A stretch of DNA of 29,787 nt, from positions 1-29,787 of the forward strand of contig NZ_APNL01000027.1 in the NCBI RefSeq assembly GCF_040361435.1. The letters are read 5' to 3'. A program made the translations under genes and the position numbers. Positions 15,362 through 22,378 of this stretch are shown here, in pieces (the first letter of the stretch is position 1; every line of letters starts with the position of its first letter). The notes under the pieces were generated by a model. It saw only the letters and a program-made list of their open reading frames with translations. It was not told where the DNA came from and searched no databases. The stretch comes from Salinisphaera sp002433465 (GTDB taxonomy: Bacteria > Pseudomonadota > Gammaproteobacteria > Nevskiales > Salinisphaeraceae).

Positions 15362-16210
15362 TTATGCGGAGCTTGCCTGGTCGTCGGCCGCGTCTGCCTC
15401 CACTTGGACGAGGTACGGCGCGGCCGTATCAAGGCGCAAGGCGCTGAGCTGTCCGCCCCAGGCCGCCCCGGTATCGATGCCCCATACCCGGTGCTCGGGC
15501 CAGGCGATCTGCTCAAGGGCTGACCAGTGCCCGAACACGATGCGTTCGCCGGCGGATGCGCGGCGTGGCCAGGCGAACCATGGCACCAGCGTCGGCGGCG
15601 CATCGGCCAGCGTCTTCTTGTAATCCATGTCCAGCCCGCCGTCGGCTTTGATGAAACGCTGGCGCGTGAGCGCGTTGGCGATATAGCGCAGGCGTTCGAG
15701 CCCGCGCAGCGCCGGCGACCAGTGGGTCGGGGTATCGCCATACAGACCCGCCAGGAACTCGACATGGGCGGGCCCGCGCAACACGGCCTGCAGTTCCTCG
15801 GCGTGGCGCTGCGCATCGCCTACCGTCCAGTCGGGCGGGATGCCGGCATGCACCATCGTCCAGTCCATGGCCGTGTCGCGGTGCATGAGCGGGCGATGCC
15901 GCAGCCAGTGCAGCAGGTCATCGCGCTCGGGCGCCTCGAGCACCTCGCGCAGGCCCGGCTTGGCCTTGTCGAGTGCGTCCCGGCGCTGGGCGAGCGCAAG
16001 CAGGCTCAGGTCGTGATTGCCGAGCACGGTAATGGCACGGTCGCCGAGTGCGCGCACGCGCCGCAGCACGCCGAGCGAATCCGGGCCCCGATTGACCAGA
16101 TCGCCCACGAACCAGAAGCTCGGGTCGTGGTGATCGGCGCGCAGCCGTTCGATCAGCCGGTCCAGCGCGCCGGCCGCGCCGTGAATGTCACCGATACAGA
16201 ATATGGCCAC
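15362..16210 (-). CDS. apaH: Symmetrical bis(5'-nucleosyl)-tetraphosphatase (Ap4A hydrolase)
   Basis: A 282-residue metallophosphoesterase that cleaves Ap4A into two ADP. The motifs GDIHG, GDLVNRGPDS and GNHDLSLLA bind the two metals, and HAGIPPDW and FGHWSALE complete the site. I place the start at GTG 16208-16210, preceded by AAGGA at an eight-base spacing. This begins VAIFCIGDIHG and gives the usual family length. An upstream in-frame GTG (16252) would add 14 unconserved residues. apaH normally follows rsmA and apaG in one operon; here it is alone on the - strand with about 2.8 kb between it and rsmA. Confidence 0.96.
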   Translation of the reverse strand: MAIFCIGDIHGAAGALDRLIERLRADHHDPSFWFVGDLVNRGPDSLGVLRRVRALGDRAITVLGNHDLSLLALAQRRDALDKAKPGLREVLEAPERDDLLHWLRHRPLMHRDTAMDWTMVHAGIPPDWTVGDAQRHAEELQAVLRGPAHVEFLAGLYGDTPTHWSPALRGLERLRYIANALTRQRFIKADGGLDMDYKKTLADAPPTLVPWFAWPRRASAGERIVFGHWSALEQIAWPEHRVWGIDTGAAWGGQLSALRLDTAAPYLVQVEADAADDQASSA

Positions 16211-17040
16211 GAAGCATGTCCTTGTTGCGAGGGCTTGCGAGTGTGCCGGCACCGAGCGGCTTCTCGTGGAGGCCGCGGGTAACGGCGGGGCACGCGTACG
16301 TTCGCATATAAGCGTGATCCACGCGACGGCCGGCCTTGCCTCTAGCCGGCTTTATAACACGACCGAAATACGTGTCGCCGCGCATCTCCAGCGCTGTCCG
16401 AGGTCCTTCGGATCCGGGCTGCGGTCGGGTCATTGGCTCGGCCCGAAGATGGATTATTCAACAGGGGAGTTTTCGATGGCCTATAAAACAGCCGACGTCA
16501 TCGACTGTTTTGATGCCGGATTAATAGCTTGGCGCACCTAGGGTAGGATCTTAGTGCAGGGCGCGGTTTGCCATGCGCAGCGTCTGTGTAGAGCGTTGGT
16601 CGCGCCAGCCGCAATCAATTCAAAAGGGTTTGTGCCGATACATGAACACAGGGGCGGGGTTTGCCCCACGCGCGGGCCCTGCGGCCGCAAATCGAAAACG
16701 ATCTCGAACTCGCCAATGCAATCGCGATGAGCTGTCGGTTGTCGGTATCCGAGGCGAGGCTAACGGGCTGAATCAAAAGGATGACGGTCTGCTAATGTGG
16801 GCTTCAATGCCAACTAGGGAAACCGGTGGCGGTGGTGCCAAGGCGGCGGCGCGTGCGCGTACGATCGTGCATGCCTGAACAACGTCTTCGACTATGCCGG
16901 TCGGCGCGCGCTACGCGTTATGCAGGGTGGTCTTGGGTCCACCCGCTGACTGCGCCGGTGGGCGCTAGCAAAGAGTTGCCGGCGCGCTGGGGCTTCGCGC
17001 TCGCCAGCGGCCGAGTTTGGATTCGAGGGTGAACATAAGC
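16211..17040. other. Gene-poor interval between apaH and the EAL-like gene
   Basis: About 830 bp between divergent genes. No frame has recognisable protein similarity, and I see no tRNA or known RNA. It contains a palindromic GCCGGC pair (16330-16351 region) before a short T run, a 4-bp GGGG/CCCC hairpin near 16657, and a 21-codon ORF with a good ribosome binding site (listed separately). Promoters for both flanking genes must lie here, but no convincing -35/-10 pair stands out. Confidence 0.5.
16476..16541 (+). CDS. Possible small ORF (21 residues), unknown
   Basis: The ATG at 16476 is preceded by AGGGGAG (16463-16469) at a six-base spacing, a near-ideal ribosome binding site and the best of any ATG in this gap. 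It encodes 21 residues starting MAYKTADVIDCF and ending in TAG. Local composition is more AT-rich than the flanks. No family is recognised. It could be a small protein, a remnant, or chance. Confidence 0.3.
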   Translation: MAYKTADVIDCFDAGLIAWRT

Positions 17041-18792
17041 ATGAAGACCGCCGCGCCAAAACACAGCCAGGGTAAGCCCACGCCACCGGCCGCGCTCTAT
17101 GCCCTGGCTGCGCTGTGCCTGATTCTGGCCGGCTATGCGGGGTTGCGCGCCGTGCAACTGACCAGCGCGGCGCGCGCCGATATGCTCGCAAAAGCCGAGG
17201 CTGCAATCGTATCGGCGACCGCGGGGCATATCCGCCAGGACCGCGTGCCCACCCGCCTGATTGATGCCACGCAAACGCTGCTGGCGGATCCGGGCCTGCG
17301 GTTGAACTATGTCACCGTTCGCAATGCCGGCGGCGCCACGCTGGTTTCGCGCGGCCGGTTTTCGAATCGTTTCGAGTTATTCGGCCCCGGCATCGCCCCG
17401 ACACTGCGCGCCTGGGATTATCGTCTGGAATCCGCGCAGGCAACCTTGCGCTTGTCCGCGCCGGGCCAGGCCGGCGCGGTGGGATCGGCAGAGTTTGGCG
17501 TGAGCTGGTTTGCGGTACTCGGCCATGCCGGGATCGGGCTGGTTATCTGGGCTACCGTCTTGCTCGCCGGTCTAGTGGGCCTTGTCGGAGCCCTGGTAGC
17601 CGCCGGTGGCTCGCAGCGCGCCGCGGTCGAAGCCGCGCAGCACGCACCGACGATACCTCAGCAAACGAAGAAGCCCGCAGCGGGGCCGTCGCAAACGAAT
17701 CGGCCTGGGTCACGCGCGTCCTCGAGCCTGTTCCGACGCGGGGACAAGAAAAAGCGGGACGACGAGTTCGAGCCGATCGCGCCCGCGGCCGTATCGCCCG
17801 CGGCCCGGCCGTCGCAACCGGCGGCCGGGGGCGAGCCTGAGCCGCAGCCCACGCCGGCGTCCAAACCGCCAGCAACGCCGCCGGCAACCACCGCTACGCC
17901 GGCGGATACGCAAGGGGCAGCACAGCGACAAGCCACAGTGTCCGCTGCCCCAGCGCAGACCGCCGAGCCACCGCAGAGCGACGCTCGACGCGAGGCCTCG
18001 CGCCCGGCGCCGGCGCCGGCATCGAACGCGACGGCGTCAGTGCGCCCGCCGCCGGCCATTGCGCCGGCCGAAGCCGAGCTGCACGCGCCGCGTATGGACG
18101 CCGAGCCGCAGCTGGGGGATGCCACGCTGGATTTGCGTTTCTATCCGATCTGGCGCGACAGCGGTCGGGAAGTTCTGGCCGGCGCCTGTGCGGCCCTGGC
18201 CTGGCGGCGGCCCGATACACGGCTTGTCGACGCCGACACCCTGACGCGCCTGGCGGAGCAGAAAGGCGCGCTGCGGGCGTTCACGCAGTGGATCGCACGG
18301 CGGTTTTCGCTATTGCACAGCAACTGGCGCACGCTCGAAATCAATACCGTGCCAATCGTATTACCGATCCCGAGCGCAATGCTGGCTTTCGCCGACGCCG
18401 AGGCGGTATGGCGGGATACGCTGCGCCGAACCGATCGCGATCCGAACGATCTGATCCTGCGTCTGACCAGCGCCCGTTCCCATCGCGGTGCGCACGCCTC
18501 GCTGCCGGTACGGCGCGCCTTGACGCTGGCCGGCCATGACAAGCCGGTGCCGGCCGACTGCGACGTGGCCTGTATCGACCCGGCACAGGTCGGTTCGGAT
18601 ATGGAGGCCTGGTTTGAGCGGGTTGATCAGCTCAAGGCGCCGGTCCTGCTGGGGCCGCTGGCCGATCCGGAGCCGTTTGCGCGGTTGATCAATCACGAGC
18701 GGGTGCTCTGGTTTAGTGACGATGCCCAGGCGCTGTGTTCGCCGCGCGAGTTCGCGCGTCTGTTGACTCGTTGCTCTACCCGCCCGATCTAG
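17041..18792 (+). CDS. Two-pass membrane protein with degenerate EAL-like domain
   Basis: From the ATG at 17041 (GAGGG at 17025-17029) this is 583 residues; a TTG at 17017 would add eight. Helix 1 (about 17-40) and helix 2 (about 156-187) bracket a periplasmic domain of about 115 residues, followed by a Pro/Ala/Gln-rich linker (188-360). Residues 362-575 follow the outline of an EAL phosphodiesterase domain (FYPIW, GACAALAWRRPD, LTRLAEQKG, DVACIDPAQV, PREFARLL). The catalytic Glu of ExLxR is Cys383 and its Arg is Ala387. The ELTE, DDFGTG and KID positions are also changed or missing. I infer a catalytically dead c-di-GMP effector or scaffold. Loss of ligand binding too is possible. Confidence 0.65.
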   Translation: MKTAAPKHSQGKPTPPAALYALAALCLILAGYAGLRAVQLTSAARADMLAKAEAAIVSATAGHIRQDRVPTRLIDATQTLLADPGLRLNYVTVRNAGGATLVSRGRFSNRFELFGPGIAPTLRAWDYRLESAQATLRLSAPGQAGAVGSAEFGVSWFAVLGHAGIGLVIWATVLLAGLVGLVGALVAAGGSQRAAVEAAQHAPTIPQQTKKPAAGPSQTNRPGSRASSSLFRRGDKKKRDDEFEPIAPAAVSPAARPSQPAAGGEPEPQPTPASKPPATPPATTATPADTQGAAQRQATVSAAPAQTAEPPQSDARREASRPAPAPASNATASVRPPPAIAPAEAELHAPRMDAEPQLGDATLDLRFYPIWRDSGREVLAGACAALAWRRPDTRLVDADTLTRLAEQKGALRAFTQWIARRFSLLHSNWRTLEINTVPIVLPIPSAMLAFADAEAVWRDTLRRTDRDPNDLILRLTSARSHRGAHASLPVRRALTLAGHDKPVPADCDVACIDPAQVGSDMEAWFERVDQLKAPVLLGPLADPEPFARLINHERVLWFSDDAQALCSPREFARLLTRCSTRPI

Positions 18793-18915
18793 GGCCGGTC
18801 AACGCAAACGAAATGGCCGGCCTCCCGACGGGCCTCCCGACCGCGTGTGTCCAGAAATCCACCATGCCGCGTCGCGCGTCGCCAATTGGGCCTACCCGCC
18901 ATCTGTGCTCCCGCC

Positions 18916-18941
18916 TTGCCTTGCGAATTTCTGCAAGGCAA
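18916..18941. other. 9-bp perfect inverted repeat between convergent genes
   Basis: TTGCCTTGC (18916-18924) pairs with GCAAGGCAA (18933-18941) around an 8-base AT-rich loop. It lies in the 212-bp gap between the EAL-like gene (+) and rsmA (-). Neither strand has a T tract after it, so termination by it is uncertain. The rest of the gap shows only a short GCCCC/GGGGC hairpin near 18970. Confidence 0.35.
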
Positions 18942-19004
18942 CGCAACGGTTGGCGTTAGCGTTTGCAGGCCCCAAGCGGGGCGGCCGTGCCTGTGCGGCT
19001 GCCT

Positions 19005-19796
19005 TCAATCCGTGCCGCTGCTGGCCTTGTCGGCGTGGGCACGATTGGCAAGACGGGCAAAATCGGCTGGCGCGAGCCGCTCGGGCCGCAGCATCGGATC
19101 GATATCGCAGGCGTCGATTGCATCGGCATCGAGAAAACCGCTTACGGCATTGCGCAGGGTCTTGCGGCGCTGGCTGAACGCGGCGGTTACCAGACGGTCG
19201 AACAACGCCGGATTGACGATTTCGAAGTCCGGGGCCCGAGGGGTGATGCGTACGACCGACGACATGACTTTCGGCGGCGGGTTGAAGGCGCCCGGCCCCA
19301 CGTCGAACAACGCCTGGGCATGCGCACGCGCCGCCATCGACACGGTCAGTCGGCCATAGTCACGGCTGCCGGGCGAGGCGGTCATGCGATCCACCACTTC
19401 CTTTTGCAGCATGAAGTGCATGTCCACAATCGGCGCCGTGCTGCCCAGTAGCGTGAACAGCAGCGGCGACGAAATGTTGTAGGGCAGGTTGCCAACCAGG
19501 CGCAGCGGCCCGCGGCGTTTGGCCAGGGCCGCATAGTCGATACGCAGCGCGTCGCCTGCGATCACTTCCAGACGGGGGTCTTGTGCGGCACGGGCTTCGA
19601 GCTCGGCGATGAGGTCGCGGTCGATCTCGATGACGCTCAGCCGCTCGACCCGTGCGAGCAGGGGCGTGGTCAGGGCCCCCTGGCCGGGGCCGATTTCCAC
19701 CAGGGCATCGTCGGTGGCCGGCGCGAGCATGCTCACGATGCGATCGATCACGCCGCGTTCGTGCAGGAAGTGCTGTCCAAATCGTTTCCGGGCCAT
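19005..19796 (-). CDS. rsmA: 16S rRNA dimethyladenosine transferase (KsgA)
   Basis: A 263-residue protein (E. coli 273) that dimethylates A1518 and A1519 of 16S rRNA using S-adenosylmethionine and acts as a late 30S assembly check. The motifs are GQHFL (7-11), EIGPGQGALT (SAM binding, about 34-43), the NLPYNIS catalytic motif IV (about 103-109), and FNPPPKVMSSVV. Loss of this gene gives kasugamycin resistance in other bacteria. It is the last gene of the lptD-surA-pdxA-rsmA run, 143 bp after pdxA. The usual next gene, apaG, is missing. Confidence 0.97.
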   Translation of the reverse strand: MARKRFGQHFLHERGVIDRIVSMLAPATDDALVEIGPGQGALTTPLLARVERLSVIEIDRDLIAELEARAAQDPRLEVIAGDALRIDYAALAKRRGPLRLVGNLPYNISSPLLFTLLGSTAPIVDMHFMLQKEVVDRMTASPGSRDYGRLTVSMAARAHAQALFDVGPGAFNPPPKVMSSVVRITPRAPDFEIVNPALFDRLVTAAFSQRRKTLRNAVSGFLDADAIDACDIDPMLRPERLAPADFARLANRAHADKASSGTD

Positions 19797-19939
19797 GGCA
19801 GAGCTCTTTGAAGGCGGTCGACGGGCGCAGCGGCGTTGGTACGCGACGCCGCCGTTCTTATCCAGCCGCCAGTGAACGGCGGCCGCGCGGCTGGCTGGGG
19901 TGGGCGGCGTTGATCACCGAGTGTGCAACAAAACCGGCT

Positions 19940-20953
19940 TCATCGCGGCTCGCCCGGGCGGCGTCCGGCCGCGGCCATGCGCAGCGCGGTATCGATGGCC
20001 GCCTGCAGGCTGCCGCAATCCACGGCCTCGCTGCCGGCCAGCTCCAGGGCCGTACCGTGGTCCACCGAGGTTCGAACAATCGGCAGGCCCAGGCTGATGT
20101 TCACGGTGCGGCCAAAGCCCAGGTGCTTGATCACGGGCAGGCCCTGGTCGTGATACATCGCGACGACCGCATCCGCGCCGGCCAGCCGGTGCGGGGTGAA
20201 TAGCGTATCCGCCGGCAGGGGGCCGACCAGGTCGAGCCCGCGTGCGCGCTCGGCCTCAAGCACGGGCGTGATCACCTCGATCTCTTCGCGCCCTAGATAG
20301 CCGTTTTCGCCCGCATGCGGGTTCAGCCCGGCGACCAGCAGCCGTGGCTGCGCGATGCCGAAGCGCTCGCGCAGGCCTGTCTCGGTCACGCGCAGCGTAT
20401 GGGTCAACGATTCGCGGGTGAGTGCCGCCGGCACGTGGGCCAGGGGGATGTGCACGCTGGCCAGCGCAACGCGCAGGGCGCCGTCGTCGGTGGCCAGCAT
20501 CATCACCGGCTCGTCGCTGGCGCAGCGCTCGGCCAGATAGACGGTATGGCCCGAAAACAAGATGCCCGCTTCGTTGATCACCGCCTTGTGCACCGGCCCG
20601 GTTACCATCCCTGCACAGCGCCCCTCCAGGCACATATCGACCGCGCGATCGAGGCAGTCGAGCACGTAGCGGGCATTGCCGGAATCCAGCGCGCCGGGGC
20701 GTGGCGTATTGGCGCAACGCAGCGGTTCGATGCCCAGCGTGCCGGCCGGCAGAGGCCGGGGCGGCGCGTCGTAGTCGATCGTTTCGAGCGTCAGCGCCAG
20801 CCCGAGCTGGGCGGCCCGGGCCTGGAGCAGGTCCGGGTCAGCCACGGCGACCAGCTGGGCCGACTGTTCACGCTGGGCGATCCGTACCGCCAGATCCGGG
20901 CCGATGCCCGCCGGCTCGCCGGGTGTGAAGGCCAGACGTGCGGTCGACGTCAA
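19940..20953 (-). CDS. pdxA: 4-hydroxythreonine-4-phosphate dehydrogenase
   Basis: A 337-residue NAD-dependent dehydrogenase of pyridoxal phosphate synthesis (E. coli 329). It opens with FTPGEPAGIGPDLAVR. Metal ligands His168, His213 (NPHAGENG) and His268 (MYHDQGLP) are present, as is His136 in SGHT, which contacts the substrate. The start appears to be TTG (20951-20953), since no ATG or GTG precedes the conserved start; AGGT inside the surA stop region serves as a weak ribosome binding site. Only six bases separate it from surA, so coupling is likely and the weak start may hold expression low. Confidence 0.95.
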   Translation of the reverse strand: MTSTARLAFTPGEPAGIGPDLAVRIAQREQSAQLVAVADPDLLQARAAQLGLALTLETIDYDAPPRPLPAGTLGIEPLRCANTPRPGALDSGNARYVLDCLDRAVDMCLEGRCAGMVTGPVHKAVINEAGILFSGHTVYLAERCASDEPVMMLATDDGALRVALASVHIPLAHVPAALTRESLTHTLRVTETGLRERFGIAQPRLLVAGLNPHAGENGYLGREEIEVITPVLEAERARGLDLVGPLPADTLFTPHRLAGADAVVAMYHDQGLPVIKHLGFGRTVNISLGLPIVRTSVDHGTALELAGSEAVDCGSLQAAIDTALRMAAAGRRPGEPR

Positions 20954-20959
20954 CTTGAC

Positions 20960-22378
20960 CTAGCCGCCGTTGCTGGACTGGTAGCCCGGCATGCGCACGT
21001 CGACATAGGCCTCGTCGCGCAGCTTGCGCAGCCACAGCTCGCCTTCCTCTACCGATTTCTGCTCGCCCAGGGTGCGGCGTACGCGGTCGCGGGCCGCTTC
21101 CCGGGTCTGATCGCGCTCGCGCCGATCGGTGACTTTCAGGATCTCGTAGCCTTCACGGGTCTGGAATACCGGGCTGACCTCGCCAGGCGACAGCGCCTCG
21201 AGCTGGCGCCGAGTGATCGGATCGAGCCGCTGCTGATCGGGCTGCACCCAGCCCAGGTCGCCGCCCTGATTGGCGGTCGCGCTGTCGTCGGAATATTCGC
21301 GCGCTAGCGCGGCGAAGTCGTCGCCGGCTTCGAGACGCTCACGAATCTGGCTGCCGAGCTCGCGGGTACGTTCGGCGTCGCGGATTTCGTTGGGCTTGAG
21401 CAGGATATGTCGGGTCTGTACCTCCTGCACCATGACCTTGGGCTGATTCTGGGCATCGCGCCCGCGCACGTCTTCGAGCTGCACCAGATGAAAGCCCTGG
21501 CTGTCGCGGAATACGTCACTGGTTTCACCGGGCGACAGCGCAGGGACGATATCGCGGAACGTGCGCGACAGGTAGTTGCCCTGCATCCAGCCCATATCGC
21601 CGCCGTCGAGCGCGTTTTCGCCCTTGGAATAGGACGCCGCCGCGTCGGCGAAGTCGGTGTCGCCGTCGACGATCTGCTGGCGCAGCGCTTCGAGCTGATC
21701 GCGGGTGGCTTCGATGGTGGCCGAATCGGCGCCCTCGCTGACCGGCAACAGGATATGGCGTACCCGATATTCGCGATCCTGGGCGTTACGCAGCGACTGG
21801 TTCTCCAGGTAGCGGTCGACGTCTTCGTCGCTCACCGAAACCTTGGACATCACTTCCTGACGGCGCAGCTTGCTGACCAACAGTTCTTCACGAACCTGCT
21901 CGCGCAGCTGGTCCATGGTCATGCTGTCGGCGGCCACCGCGCGCATGAACTGCTGCATGTCCATGTTGTTCTGCTGGGCGATACGGCCGATGCCGGCATC
22001 GATTTCCTGGTCGCTTATCTCGATACCGCGCTCGCGTGCGCGCTGTACCTGCAAGCGCTGCATGATGAGCTGGTCGAGCACCTGCGAACGCAGGATATTG
22101 GGCGGCATCTGATCGGCACGCCCGCCGGCCCGGGCGCGGATACGTGCCACCGCCTGGTTGAGCTCGCTTTCCAGGATCACGCCATCGCCGACCACGGCCA
22201 CGATTTCGTCCAGGGTCTGGGCGTTAGGTTGCGTGGACGCGGCATCGGCGCTGTCCGACGAGCGGCTCATCAACGAGTAGTCGTCGGGAAAGCCCAGGCT
22301 CTGTGCCGATGCCGACAGCGAGATGAACGCCAGCGGCGTGATGGCGAGCGCGAGGCCCGTAGCGAGGAGATATCTCAT
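20960..22378 (-). CDS. surA: Periplasmic chaperone and peptidyl-prolyl isomerase SurA
   Basis: A 472-residue protein (E. coli 428) with a signal peptide (residues 1-25, cleavage after ASA). The N-terminal chaperone region (about 55-195, beginning LDEIVAVVGDGVILESEL) is followed by two parvulin domains, about 203-303 (RHILLPVSEG, GGDMGWMQ) and 318-418 (RHILLKPNE, GGDLGWVQ), and a C-terminal helix. It escorts unfolded outer-membrane proteins, including LptD, to the BAM complex. The start overlaps the lptD stop as ATGA. The 35 or so residues between the signal peptide and the core are Ser/Asp-rich and longer than in E. coli. Confidence 0.97.
   Translation of the reverse strand: MRYLLATGLALAITPLAFISLSASAQSLGFPDDYSLMSRSSDSADAASTQPNAQTLDEIVAVVGDGVILESELNQAVARIRARAGGRADQMPPNILRSQVLDQLIMQRLQVQRARERGIEISDQEIDAGIGRIAQQNNMDMQQFMRAVAADSMTMDQLREQVREELLVSKLRRQEVMSKVSVSDEDVDRYLENQSLRNAQDREYRVRHILLPVSEGADSATIEATRDQLEALRQQIVDGDTDFADAAASYSKGENALDGGDMGWMQGNYLSRTFRDIVPALSPGETSDVFRDSQGFHLVQLEDVRGRDAQNQPKVMVQEVQTRHILLKPNEIRDAERTRELGSQIRERLEAGDDFAALAREYSDDSATANQGGDLGWVQPDQQRLDPITRRQLEALSPGEVSPVFQTREGYEILKVTDRRERDQTREAARDRVRRTLGEQKSVEEGELWLRKLRDEAYVDVRMPGYQSSNGG

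Noticed and set aside
16185..16475. Longer frame leading into the 21-codon ORF
   Set aside because: It overlaps the apaH start on the other strand, has random-looking composition and no ribosome binding site. Only the final 21 codons have one.
16573..16878. 101-codon + strand frame in the gene-poor gap
   Set aside because: Arg/Ala/Gly-rich, low-similarity translation typical of chance GC-rich frames, with no ribosome binding site.
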